A program made the translations under genes and the position numbers. Below the pieces are notes generated by a model. The model was given only the letters and a program-made list of their open reading frames with translations. It was not told the origin of the DNA and did not search any database. Of a stretch of 22,280 bases of DNA, positions 1 to 7,975 are shown piece by piece. Origin of the DNA: Lachnoclostridium sp. UBA1241 (GTDB taxonomy: Bacteria; Bacillota; Clostridia; Lachnospirales; Lachnospiraceae); the NCBI GenBank assembly GCA_002308955.1, contig DBWJ01000056.1:1-22280 (forward strand), written 5' to 3'. Each line of letters opens with the position of its first letter. Within the stretch, counting starts at the first letter, position 1.

Positions 1-41
1 AACTCATTGCGGAAATGGATGAAGTGAAGAAGCAGAAATAG
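1..41 (+). CDS. C-terminal end of an upstream gene (partial)
   Basis: Only the last twelve codons are inside the window. Read in the frame starting at base 3 they give LIAEMDEVKKQK followed by TAG at 39-41. The charged, helix-like tail does not identify the family. The reading is supported by the stop codon lying directly against the Shine-Dalgarno site (GGAGGAAG) of the next gene, which fits co-transcription. No function can be assigned. Confidence 0.45.
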   Translation, partial: LIAEMDEVKKQK

Positions 42-53
42 GAGGAAGATGCC

Positions 54-539
54 ATGCGCAAGAAACTTATCCTCATCAGCGGCTCACCCTGCGTCGGAAA
101 GACGGCTGTGGGAGAGAGGCTCTTTGAAAGCTATGACAACAGTGCGTATCTGGACGGCGACTGGTGCTGGTGCGTGCATCCTTTCTCCGTCACGGACAGC
201 CGACTCCGCAACGGGGACAAGAGCATGTCCTTCACGCTTTCCAACTATCTGAATTCGGACTTTGAATATGTATTTTTCACCTCGGTCGTGTTGACGGACC
301 CGCAGATTCGGGAAGGAATCCTTAAGGGGATTACGGCCGGGGATTACGAAACCATCGCTTTCACACTCACCTGCTCGGAAGGGACACTTAAGAAGCGCCA
401 CGACAAGCGGGGCGATAAAGGCGAAACGAATTACTACTGGCTTCACCTGCCGCCATGCCCGGGGGATATTGTGGTTGACACGGACAACAAGAGCGTCCGG
501 GAGGTTGTCAAAGAAATGAAGAAGCAAATTGAAAAATGA
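54..539 (+). CDS. Small P-loop kinase-like protein
   Basis: A 161-residue cytosolic protein beginning with a short beta strand and a clear Walker A motif, GSPCVGKT, at residues 10-17. The layout (P-loop at the extreme N terminus, about 160-180 residues) is that of nucleotide, shikimate or antibiotic kinases of the AAA_33/NMP-kinase type. The substrate cannot be read from sequence. The C-terminal half has the charged segment KKRHDKRGDKGE, which could be the lid. The ATG at 54 is preceded by GGAGGAAG at 41-48; the ATG at 49 is in another frame and sits too close to that site. The stop at 537-539 lies just before the TTG of the next gene, so the two are probably one transcript. A second unrelated-looking P-loop protein of the same kind is at 14006-14530. 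Confidence 0.85.
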   Translation: MRKKLILISGSPCVGKTAVGERLFESYDNSAYLDGDWCWCVHPFSVTDSRLRNGDKSMSFTLSNYLNSDFEYVFFTSVVLTDPQIREGILKGITAGDYETIAFTLTCSEGTLKKRHDKRGDKGETNYYWLHLPPCPGDIVVDTDNKSVREVVKEMKKQIEK

Positions 540-550
540 GAGGTATGTGA

Positions 551-1546
551 TTGAATAGAATTTTTGAACAAGTAAAAGCTTTATATTCCCTGGAAGGCTG
601 TACATTTACCGCGATATCCGGCCATGAAGGCGGACGGAACCAAATCGTGATTGTCAGCCGCGGCGGGGAGAAACAGTATGTCCTTCGGATTTCCGCGCTT
701 GGGGATCGAAGTGAGACCGATTATCTCGCGGAGACAGAGTTTGTCCGCTTTTTGGCGGAGCATGGTGCGCCTGTAGCGGACGTGATTCCGTCCGTTCATG
801 GCAGGCTTGTAGAGTGCTTGGAGGCGGAAGGCGGAACGGTCTATGCCAGCCTGTTTGCCTACGCCAAAGGAATGCTCCTTGCCGATAACGGCTACCGTTA
901 CCGGGAGGGTGCGCCTCTTAGTGAATACTTTTATAACACAGGCAAGGCTCTTGGTGCGATTCACAGACTATCAAAGGCATATACGCCTGTTCATCCACGT
1001 CAAGACTACTTTGACAAATACAACACGGAGTACATTAGCAGTCTGATCCCGGACGAATACGGCGAACTGAAAGCGGCCATTGCGGGTCGTCTTGAGGCAT
1101 TTCGCGCGCTTCCGAAAGACAATGGCTGCTATGGATTGGTTCATTTTGATTACAGCGACGGCAACTATCATATCGACATGGCTACGGGCGCGATTACGGT
1201 GTTCGACTTTGACAACTGCATGAACAGCTGGTATATGTTTGACCTGGCCAATCTGTGGACACACAACGAAGGCTGGACAAGGCAGGAACCAGACCCGAAC
1301 AAGCGCCTTATGCTGATGCAACAGTGCTTCGACTGTCAATTGCAAGGCTACAGAAGCGAAATGGATATCCCGGAAGAGATGCTTAAGAAGCTGCCGCTTT
1401 TCATCGACATGGTGCTGATTGAAAACATTGTGGATGAATTTGAATGCGCCGCACGTGAAGGCGAAGAAATGGATTATGAAGATATCGAAGACGCGGCGGA
1501 ATGTTTGATCCATGATATCCCATTTGCCGGGATCGGGCAAGAATAG
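551..1546 (+). CDS. Phosphotransferase, aminoglycoside (APH)/homoserine kinase II type
   Basis: A 331-residue protein of the protein-kinase-like APH fold, which transfers phosphate from ATP to a small hydroxylated substrate. The Brenner-type catalytic loop HFDYSDGN is at residues 198-205 (D200 the likely catalytic base, N205 a metal ligand). The following DFDN at 219-222 matches the Mg-binding segment of the family. The N-lobe (about residues 1-105) has strands such as YVLRISA, whose R takes the place of the usual ATP-binding lysine region. The start is TTG 551: the preceding in-frame codon is a stop, and GAGAGG at 538-543 gives a seven-base spacing. It could be an antibiotic, sugar or amino-acid kinase, so the name should stay generic. 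Confidence 0.87.
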   Translation: MNRIFEQVKALYSLEGCTFTAISGHEGGRNQIVIVSRGGEKQYVLRISALGDRSETDYLAETEFVRFLAEHGAPVADVIPSVHGRLVECLEAEGGTVYASLFAYAKGMLLADNGYRYREGAPLSEYFYNTGKALGAIHRLSKAYTPVHPRQDYFDKYNTEYISSLIPDEYGELKAAIAGRLEAFRALPKDNGCYGLVHFDYSDGNYHIDMATGAITVFDFDNCMNSWYMFDLANLWTHNEGWTRQEPDPNKRLMLMQQCFDCQLQGYRSEMDIPEEMLKKLPLFIDMVLIENIVDEFECAAREGEEMDYEDIEDAAECLIHDIPFAGIGQE

Positions 1547-1552
1547 AAGAGA

Positions 1553-1558
1553 TATAAT
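1553..1558 (+). promoter_or_regulatory. Possible -10 box upstream of the DinB-DUF3795 gene
   Basis: A perfect TATAAT lies in the 44-base gap between the phosphotransferase and the following gene, 33 bases before the GTG start. No good -35 box is seen at 16-18 bases upstream (the sequence there is GGATCG-like), so this is only a candidate internal promoter. Confidence 0.3.
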
Positions 1559-1590
1559 AAAGGCTTTTCTCGAAAGGAGGCGTATTATCC

Positions 1591-2652
1591 GTGGATAAGA
1601 GTTGGGCTGAGAAGAATAAAGAAATACAGACACTTCTGGCAAAAGAAGCGACATTCAAAGAGGCAATAAAGAAACTCCTGGAATTCCGGGGAGAATTGTT
1701 TCAGCAGATCACCTGGATCGTCGAAGCCTATCCGGATGAGGCGTTTTATCAGATGCCTTTTGCGGGGGCCGACGGGTATCACAGTAAGACTTTGGCGTAT
1801 TCCATATGGCACATTTTCCGGATCGAAGATATCGTTGCCCATGAAATGATCGCCGGGGATGAGCAGATACTGTTTCGTGAAAAGTATCTTAAAAAGACTG
1901 CATCCCCTATAATCACAAGCGGGAATGAGCTTCAAGGTGAAGCGATCGCGGAGTTTTCGAAAAAACTGAATGTGAAAAAAGTTTATCTTTATGCAAAAGC
2001 TGTTAAGGGATCAACGGACAGCATTCTATCGCAATTGCAATATAAGGACTTAAAGAGAAAGTTTTCTGACGAAACAAAGCAGAAGCTGATCGAAAGCAAA
2101 TGCGTCAGCGAAGATGAAAATGCATTCTGGCTGATTGATTACTGGTGCGGGAAGGATGTTAAGGGATTGATTCAGATGCCGTTCTCCCGTCACTGGATCA
2201 TGCACATTGAAGCTATGAGGCGCATCAAGAACAAGCTTTGCAAGCTTGCAAGAAAAGGAGCGGATCCTGTAGCGATCTGCGGATTATCCTGCAACCATTG
2301 TTTCCTCGGAGAATGGTGCGGAGGCTGCAGGACAATATACAATACCTGCTCTTTTGCAACATGTTCCGAGGGGAAGATATGCCCTAATGTAAAATGCTGC
2401 AAGGAAAAGAACATAGACGCCTGTTACGCATGCAGTGAACTGGAAACCTGTGAAAAAGGATTCTATGTGCCGTCCAATGACGGAGCAAACGCAGCAAAGG
2501 CGCAGAGCCTCTATATCCGAAAGTACGGGAAGAAGGAATTTCTGAAAACCCAGACGAGATTACACGAGAAATTCGAGTTTCAGAAGGTTCAGGAAATCCT
2601 GGGGCAAGACTGCAAAGAAGCCTTTCGGATACTGGAAGAGAATAAACAATAA
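1591..2652 (+). CDS. DinB-like domain fused to a cysteine-rich DUF3795 domain
   Basis: A 353-residue two-domain protein. Residues 1 to about 215 look like a DinB/YfiT four-helix-bundle metalloprotein: H74 in the second helix and the HxxxH pair H201/H205 (RHWIMHIEAM) are placed like the three metal ligands of that family. Residues 228 to about 300 match DUF3795. They begin CGLSCNHC, contain WCGGC, and carry thirteen cysteines between residues 230 and 287, which suggests bound metal or an iron-sulfur cluster. A basic helical tail follows. DinB-type proteins often act as thiol-dependent transferases or hydrolases, but the reaction here is unknown. Start is GTG 1591 with AAAGGAGG at 1573-1580. 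The gene is visibly more AT-rich than its neighbours and uses more AGA/ATA/AAA codons, so it may have been acquired. Confidence 0.8.
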   Translation: MDKSWAEKNKEIQTLLAKEATFKEAIKKLLEFRGELFQQITWIVEAYPDEAFYQMPFAGADGYHSKTLAYSIWHIFRIEDIVAHEMIAGDEQILFREKYLKKTASPIITSGNELQGEAIAEFSKKLNVKKVYLYAKAVKGSTDSILSQLQYKDLKRKFSDETKQKLIESKCVSEDENAFWLIDYWCGKDVKGLIQMPFSRHWIMHIEAMRRIKNKLCKLARKGADPVAICGLSCNHCFLGEWCGGCRTIYNTCSFATCSEGKICPNVKCCKEKNIDACYACSELETCEKGFYVPSNDGANAAKAQSLYIRKYGKKEFLKTQTRLHEKFEFQKVQEILGQDCKEAFRILEENKQ

Positions 2653-2676
2653 CCGGGATCAAAAGGAGAAATTTCT

Positions 2677-4101
2677 ATGAGAAAAGAATTTTTGGCTGTA
2701 TTCAGCGGGTTTCCGGACCATCATTTTTCGGAAGAGATTACGAAACGGCTTCGCGAAGAACTGACAGTCCGTAAGAGCATCGTATTTATCACTGCGTGCC
2801 CGCTTGATTATGCGCAAAATGACGACGACTGCGACGGCATGCATGAGATGTTTGTGGAACAGGGGCTGGGGTTTGAGAAGCATTGCGTGATTGATAAGCG
2901 TACCGAACCCGCAGAGGCGAAGGCGCTCGTGGAGCATGCCGACTGCATCTTTCTGATGGGCGGCGGAGTCTGCGAGGAGCAGCTCGACCTGATTAAAGAG
3001 AAGAGCTGCTACGAGGCTTTGCTTGACTGCCATGCGGCAATCTTCGGAGTGAGCGCGGGTTCCATGAACATGGCGCGCAACACGGTGGATTTCTTTGAAT
3101 CCATGGAGCCTTTTCCGGGGCTCGGTCTTACGAACATTACCGTGAGCTGCCATCATGATCCGGAGGATACCTGGCGGTACGAGCAGACACTTCGGATGTC
3201 CGAGGACCGTGTGGTATACGCCATGGAGGACATGAGCGCGTTCTTCATTAAAGGCGGAAAGATTGACGTTGTCGGAACAATCCACCGCGTAGAAAACCGG
3301 GAGTTGCACCGGCTCACGGAAGAGGATATCCGTGAACTGGAGCGGGACGAATTCCGCAGAGTTTTCGATACGATTCCGGAGCAGTTTGACAAGTTCCGTC
3401 CGCGCTACAGTGAAGAATTGTTCGCGTTTCTGAACGAACGGGCCGGAATCGGACCCGGAAAGCGGGTGCTTGAGCTCGGACCGGGAACCGGACAGGCAAC
3501 GGAGCCCGTGCTTAGGACCGGCTGCGAATACCACGCAATTGAGCTGGGTGAGCATCTGTACCGGAAAATGTTAGAGAAATACGGCAGGCTCCCCAACTTC
3601 AACATCGTGAATGATGACTTCATCACCCATGATTTCGGCGATATGAAGTTCGACATGATCTATTCGGCAGCCACGATTCAGTGGATCCCGCAGGACATCG
3701 CATTCGCGAAAACCTTCGAGCTCTTAAAGCCGGGCGGAACGCTTGCAATGATGCTGACTTCTTCGGAATATAAGTCGGACAACGAGGCTTTGTATGAGAA
3801 GATTCAGGCGCTTTACGACCGGTATTATAAACCGGATATTCCGTACACCCACGGGAAGTTTCAATACACCGCCGCGCCGGAGTACGGTTATTCGGAGGTG
3901 GAGCGGTACGAATTCAAAGGAAAAAGGGTGTTCAATGCGGAGGAATACGTGGCATTTTCCGGAACGCACTGTGACCATATCGTGATCCCGGAGCCGTTAA
4001 GGACGGAGTTCTTTGAAGGATTGCGGAAGGCGGTTCTTGATGCGGGAGACCGGGTCGTGTTCAACGACACCTATGTTTTGTTCCTCACAAAGAAACCTTG
4101 A
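2677..4101 (+). CDS. Peptidase S51-like domain fused to a class I SAM-dependent methyltransferase
   Basis: A 474-residue protein in one uninterrupted frame. Residues 1 to about 210 resemble peptidase family S51 (dipeptidase E type). They include IFLMGGGVCEEQLDLI and the nucleophile elbow GVSAGS with Ser126. His159/His160 (VSCHHD) sit at roughly the distance of the catalytic His in PepE. Residues about 225-474 are a Rossmann methyltransferase: a lead-in of the FDKFRPRYSEELF type, then SAM motif I VLELGPGTG at 264-272, then FDMIYSAATIQWI and LLKPGGTL as motifs II and III. Each half alone is common; I do not recall them as one protein. AAAAGGAG precedes ATG 2677. The stop at 4099-4101 is 14 bases before the next start. 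Substrates of either half are unknown. Confidence 0.85.
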   Translation: MRKEFLAVFSGFPDHHFSEEITKRLREELTVRKSIVFITACPLDYAQNDDDCDGMHEMFVEQGLGFEKHCVIDKRTEPAEAKALVEHADCIFLMGGGVCEEQLDLIKEKSCYEALLDCHAAIFGVSAGSMNMARNTVDFFESMEPFPGLGLTNITVSCHHDPEDTWRYEQTLRMSEDRVVYAMEDMSAFFIKGGKIDVVGTIHRVENRELHRLTEEDIRELERDEFRRVFDTIPEQFDKFRPRYSEELFAFLNERAGIGPGKRVLELGPGTGQATEPVLRTGCEYHAIELGEHLYRKMLEKYGRLPNFNIVNDDFITHDFGDMKFDMIYSAATIQWIPQDIAFAKTFELLKPGGTLAMMLTSSEYKSDNEALYEKIQALYDRYYKPDIPYTHGKFQYTAAPEYGYSEVERYEFKGKRVFNAEEYVAFSGTHCDHIVIPEPLRTEFFEGLRKAVLDAGDRVVFNDTYVLFLTKKP

Positions 4102-4115
4102 GCAAGGAGGATTTT

Positions 4116-5807
4116 ATGATTCGATTCAGTGAAATAGAATACAAACGCCCGGATATCGAAGGGCTGAAAAATCTGATTACCGAGGCGACGCGGAAGGTGC
4201 GCGAAGCAAAGAGCGTACAGGAAATCCGTGACGCTTACTTTACGGTGCAGGAGGCGGAGGATGCGACGGATTCCATGTATACGGTTGCGCATATCCGAAA
4301 CACCGTCAACACCGCAGACCCGTTCTATGACGCGGAAATGAAGTGGCTTCGGGAGGAATCCGCGAAGACGATCCCGCAGTATAACGCATGGCAGAAGGCG
4401 CTTGCGGAATCGGCGTTTCGAAAGGAACTTGAGAAGGAATTCGGTGCCCAGTTCTTCCGGCTGATTGACGCGGAGCTGATGACAAGCGACGAGCGGATTG
4501 TTGAAGAGGCCATCCGCGAGGGAGAGATCCGTCAGACTTACCAGAAGACGACCGCCGGCGCAACAACGGAATTCCGCGGCGAGCAGTGCAATTTCTACGG
4601 TCTGCTGAAGCATATGCAGAGCACCGACCGCGCGGAGAGGAAGGAAGCCTTCGAGACATGGGCGAAGCTTTATGAGCAGATCAGCGGGGATCTGGAGGCG
4701 CTGTATGCCGATGCGGTGAAGGTGCGCGATACGAAGGCGAAGAAGATGGGATTTGCCTCCTATACCGATATGGCGTATATCGCGAGAGGCCGCTTTGATT
4801 ACACGAAAGAGGATGCCGCGAAGTTCCGCGAGCAGGTTCGCACGATCATCACGCCCGCCGTTGCGGAGATTTACGAAGCGCAGCGGAAGCGTCTCGGCGT
4901 AGACAAACTCCGTTATTACGATGAAGGACTGAAGTTCCCGGAGGGCAACGCGCTTCCGATCGGGACCGCGGCGGAGCTGGTGGAGAAAGCCCGGCAGATG
5001 TACCGCGCCATGAGCCCGGAGACCGGCGAGTTCTTCGATTTCATGAAGGAATATGAGCTGTATGACCTGGAGACGAAGCCCGGCAAGCATATGGGCGGAT
5101 ACATGACGCGGATGCCGCTTTTCAAGGCGCCGTTCATCTTCAGTAACTTCAACGGCACAGAGGCGGATGTGGACGTGCTGACGCACGAGGCGGGACACGC
5201 TTTCCAGGGCTACCTGGCCATGCGCTCCATCCCGATCAGCGTGCTTTCCGGATCGACTTCGGAAATCAATGAGACACACTCCATGTCGATGGAGCATTTT
5301 GCGTATCCGTGGATGGAGTCCTTCTTCGGGGAGAATTCGGAGAAATACATCACGGCCCACCTCCTCGGCGCGCTCTGCACGATTCCTTACCTGGTTTGCG
5401 TGGACGAATTCCAGCATGAAGTGTACGCGAAGCCCGATATGACGCCCGCGGAGTGGCGGAAGGTTTGGAAGGCAATTGAGCAAAAGTATATGCCGTGGCG
5501 CGATTACGACGGTAATGAATTCTTGGAGAGCGGCGGTTTCTGGATGCAGAAGCTGCACCTCTTCCTGTATCCGTTCTACTACATCGAATACGCAATCGCG
5601 CAGATCTGCGCGTTCCAGTATTACGGCCGGATGAAGACGGACCGGAAGGCCGCCTGGGAGGATTATCTCAGGCTGTGCCGCGCCGGCGGAACCAAGGGCT
5701 ACTTTGAACTGCTTAAGATCGGTAACCTTCTGAATCCGTTCCGCGAGGGCACGGTGGAGAAGAGCACGGCCCACGTGATTGAAGAAATCCGTGAGAGATA
5801 CATGTAA
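4116..5807 (+). CDS. M3-family oligoendopeptidase
   Basis: A 563-residue cytosolic zinc metallopeptidase of the thimet/oligoendopeptidase F family, which cleaves short peptides. The zinc motif HEAGH is at residues 357-361 (H357 and H361 ligands, E358 catalytic), and the downstream SEINETHSM supplies the third ligand, probably E383. Length and order match the shorter pepF/M3 group. ATG 4116 was chosen because AAGGAGG at 4104-4110 is correctly spaced. An in-frame TTG at 4098 would overlap the previous stop and lacks its own site. No signal peptide is seen. It sits between a peptidase-like fusion and a nucleoside deaminase, consistent with general peptide and nutrient turnover. The long open frame on the opposite strand is a composition artefact. 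Confidence 0.93.
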   Translation: MIRFSEIEYKRPDIEGLKNLITEATRKVREAKSVQEIRDAYFTVQEAEDATDSMYTVAHIRNTVNTADPFYDAEMKWLREESAKTIPQYNAWQKALAESAFRKELEKEFGAQFFRLIDAELMTSDERIVEEAIREGEIRQTYQKTTAGATTEFRGEQCNFYGLLKHMQSTDRAERKEAFETWAKLYEQISGDLEALYADAVKVRDTKAKKMGFASYTDMAYIARGRFDYTKEDAAKFREQVRTIITPAVAEIYEAQRKRLGVDKLRYYDEGLKFPEGNALPIGTAAELVEKARQMYRAMSPETGEFFDFMKEYELYDLETKPGKHMGGYMTRMPLFKAPFIFSNFNGTEADVDVLTHEAGHAFQGYLAMRSIPISVLSGSTSEINETHSMSMEHFAYPWMESFFGENSEKYITAHLLGALCTIPYLVCVDEFQHEVYAKPDMTPAEWRKVWKAIEQKYMPWRDYDGNEFLESGGFWMQKLHLFLYPFYYIEYAIAQICAFQYYGRMKTDRKAAWEDYLRLCRAGGTKGYFELLKIGNLLNPFREGTVEKSTAHVIEEIRERYM

Positions 5808-5833
5808 GAAATAAGAACGATTAAGTTAGGGGG

Positions 5834-6985
5834 TTGAACCCGACGAAGCGATTTGAGAACAAAACCTATGGGATTTTCCGGAGCATCCTTCTGGTTCTGG
5901 CGCTCACCGTGTGTCTTTCGGGCTGCGGGAAGCACCAAAAGGCCGATGAAAAGGAGCCCGCACCCGTCAGCTACGCGGACCGATACATTGATCTGCACCT
6001 GCATCTCGACGGTGCGGTCACGGTGGAGATCGCGAAGCAGCTTGAGGAACTTCAGAACATCAAGCTTCCGGCCGCGGACGATGAGGAACTTAAGAGGCTT
6101 CTGACGGTTCCCGCGGACTGTGAGAGCCTGAATGACTTTTTAGAGTGCTTCAACCTGCCGCTTTCCCTGATGCAGACCCCGGAGGGACTCAGCGAGGCGG
6201 TGCGTCTTGTGGCGGAAAATGTGAAGTCGCAGGGCGTCATCTACGCGGAAATCCGGTTTGCCCCGCAGTTACATACCGAACGCGGCATGACACAGGAGGA
6301 CGCCATCCGGGCAGCGCTTGACGGCATCAAAAAGACCGACCTTAAGGTGAATCTGATTCTCTGTTTAATGCGCGGGGAAGGAAACGAAGCGCTGAACGAG
6401 GAGACGCTCCGGCTTGCGAAGAAATACCTGGTGGCGGACGGCGGTGTTACGGCAATCGATATCGCAGGGGCGGAAGCTTTGTATCCGACTTCGAATTATC
6501 GGGAGATCTTCGCTGCCGCGAAGGAAGCCGGAATCCCGTTTACGATTCACGCGGGAGAGGCCAACGGTGCGGAAAGCGTGCGGCTTGCGATTGAATTCGG
6601 CGCGACGCGGATCGGTCACGGTGTGAGGATTTACGAGGATCCCGAGGTCATGAAGCTGGTGAAGGAGAAGGGCGTCACCCTTGAGATGTGCCCGACCAGC
6701 AACCGGCAGACACACGCAATCGAGGATATGTCGAAGTATCCGTTAATCGATTATATGAATCAGGGCATCAAAGTGACGCTCAACACCGATGACATGGGAA
6801 TCGAAGGCATCACGCTTTCGGACGAGTACCACTATATGGAGCAGATGTTTCACCTGACGCCCGGGCAGGAGCGGACGCTGCTTCGAAATGCGATAGACGC
6901 AGCATTCACCACCGAGGAAGTAAAGGCTTCGCTTCGCGCGGAGCTCGGACTGAATTATGAATTGGAAACTTGGAGTGTAAAATAA
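5834..6985 (+). CDS. Adenosine deaminase with lipoprotein signal peptide
   Basis: A 383-residue member of the adenosine/AMP deaminase family, which converts adenosine to inosine and ammonia. All metal and catalytic landmarks are visible: HLHLDGA (H55, H57), HAGEA (H239, catalytic E242), RIGHG (H262), EMCPTSN, and NTDD (D319, D320). Unusually for this normally cytosolic enzyme, the N terminus is a basic stretch, a hydrophobic core (ILLVLALTV) and a lipobox LSGC ending at Cys31, followed by a charged linker. That predicts a membrane-anchored extracellular lipoprotein. The start is TTG 5834, the first possible start after an in-frame stop at 5822; its GGGGG-rich upstream sequence is very close, so initiation is uncertain. 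The stop overlaps the next gene by one base (TAATG). Confidence 0.9.
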   Translation: MNPTKRFENKTYGIFRSILLVLALTVCLSGCGKHQKADEKEPAPVSYADRYIDLHLHLDGAVTVEIAKQLEELQNIKLPAADDEELKRLLTVPADCESLNDFLECFNLPLSLMQTPEGLSEAVRLVAENVKSQGVIYAEIRFAPQLHTERGMTQEDAIRAALDGIKKTDLKVNLILCLMRGEGNEALNEETLRLAKKYLVADGGVTAIDIAGAEALYPTSNYREIFAAAKEAGIPFTIHAGEANGAESVRLAIEFGATRIGHGVRIYEDPEVMKLVKEKGVTLEMCPTSNRQTHAIEDMSKYPLIDYMNQGIKVTLNTDDMGIEGITLSDEYHYMEQMFHLTPGQERTLLRNAIDAAFTTEEVKASLRAELGLNYELETWSVK

Positions 6986-7899
6986 TGGAATTGATATCAA
7001 ATTATATGCGGGACGATGCAAAAAGGCATATGCTGAATGCACTGACGCAGAAGACCTTCGGATTTGATTTCGAAGGATGGGTTACGAACGGATATTTTGA
7101 GGGCGATTACATCCCCTATTCCTTCGTAAAGGACGGTGAAATCATCGCGAATGTATCGGCGAACCGGATGCAGTTTCTGCAAAACGGTGTCAGGAAAAAC
7201 TATATCCAGATCGGTACCGTCATGACGGATGAGCGGTTCCGAAAGCAGGGGCTTGCTGCACAGCTGATGAAGCACGTAATCTCGGAATACGAAAGTGCCT
7301 GCGACGGCATCTACCTGTTCGGAAATCTCGGCGCAACCGGGTTTTATGAGAAACTCGGATTTCAGACGGTGAACGAATACCGGTATTTCGTAAAGGACGA
7401 ATATCTCACCGGCGAAAAGGCAAAGGACAGTTTCCTTCCGGCAGGCGAGATGGGTCCCGACATTCGAAAGAAGTACATGGAGCTGGTTCGAACCGGCGCC
7501 GTTCAGTCCTCTTTTGAGCAGATTAATAAATTCGGCCTTCAAATGTTTTACACGGCATGGTTTGATAATGTATACTATGCAAAGGACATCGACTGTTTCA
7601 TCGTGCTCGATCTCGACGAAAGAACGGCGCTGCAGGCCGTGATCTGTGAAAAGAGGGTTCCGCTTAAGGAAGTGCTCAGAAGGCTTGATTTGAGCACTCT
7701 TACCGAAGAGGGCGGGGCGGCCGAGCAGAGTGCAACGAGCGCTTTGCAACTTGGCTTCACGCCGCTTCCCGAGGATCGGGAACTGTGCGTTTCCGAACTC
7801 TACGACGGCGCGGACGATTACCGCCTGTTCTACCGCGGCGAGGAACTGAAATCCATCGAGCGGGAGAAGTTGTATTTTCCGGAATTATCCCATGCGTAA
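6985..7899 (+). CDS. GNAT-family N-acetyltransferase with long C-terminal extension
   Basis: A 304-residue protein. The first roughly 140 residues form a GNAT domain: the strand YIQIGTVMT leads into the acetyl-CoA pyrophosphate loop RKQGLAAQL, and FYEKLGFQ closes the fold. Residues about 150-304 are an extension I cannot name. It includes an Asp-rich strand region (DIDCFIVLDLDER), so the protein may be two-domain like some Eis-type or double-GNAT proteins. The acceptor substrate is unknown. ATG 6985 overlaps the deaminase stop (TAATG) with TTGGAG at 6970-6975 as ribosome site, so translation is probably coupled; TTG 6970 is a less likely alternative start. Confidence 0.85.
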   Translation: MELISNYMRDDAKRHMLNALTQKTFGFDFEGWVTNGYFEGDYIPYSFVKDGEIIANVSANRMQFLQNGVRKNYIQIGTVMTDERFRKQGLAAQLMKHVISEYESACDGIYLFGNLGATGFYEKLGFQTVNEYRYFVKDEYLTGEKAKDSFLPAGEMGPDIRKKYMELVRTGAVQSSFEQINKFGLQMFYTAWFDNVYYAKDIDCFIVLDLDERTALQAVICEKRVPLKEVLRRLDLSTLTEEGGAAEQSATSALQLGFTPLPEDRELCVSELYDGADDYRLFYRGEELKSIEREKLYFPELSHA

Positions 7900-7974
7900 G
7901 AAATTTACGGGAATATAAGGTTTACGAGGCTATAGTGGTTTTTCGAGGCCATAAGGGTTTTACGAGGGCATAAC
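7900..7974 (+). repeat. Four imperfect 19-bp tandem repeats in the intergenic gap
   Basis: The whole gap between the GNAT gene and the next start is made of four head-to-tail units at 7900-7918, 7919-7936, 7937-7955 and 7956-7974. The last three follow the pattern GGTTTTACGAGGCCATAAG with few changes, and one unit has lost a base. The first is the most degenerate. Each of the last three carries CGAGG, and in the final unit GAGGG serves as the ribosome site for GTG 7976. Confidence 0.75.
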
Positions 7975-7975
7975 C

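Noticed and set aside
4071..5774. Minus-strand open frame of 567 codons opposite the M3 peptidase
   Set aside because: The forward frame has the HEAGH zinc motif and a good ribosome site. The reverse frame is Arg/Leu/His-rich without any family motif, typical of a shadow frame in GC-biased codon usage.
7900..7974. CRISPR array
   Set aside because: The units are head-to-tail without spacers and only 19 bp long, so it is a tandem repeat.
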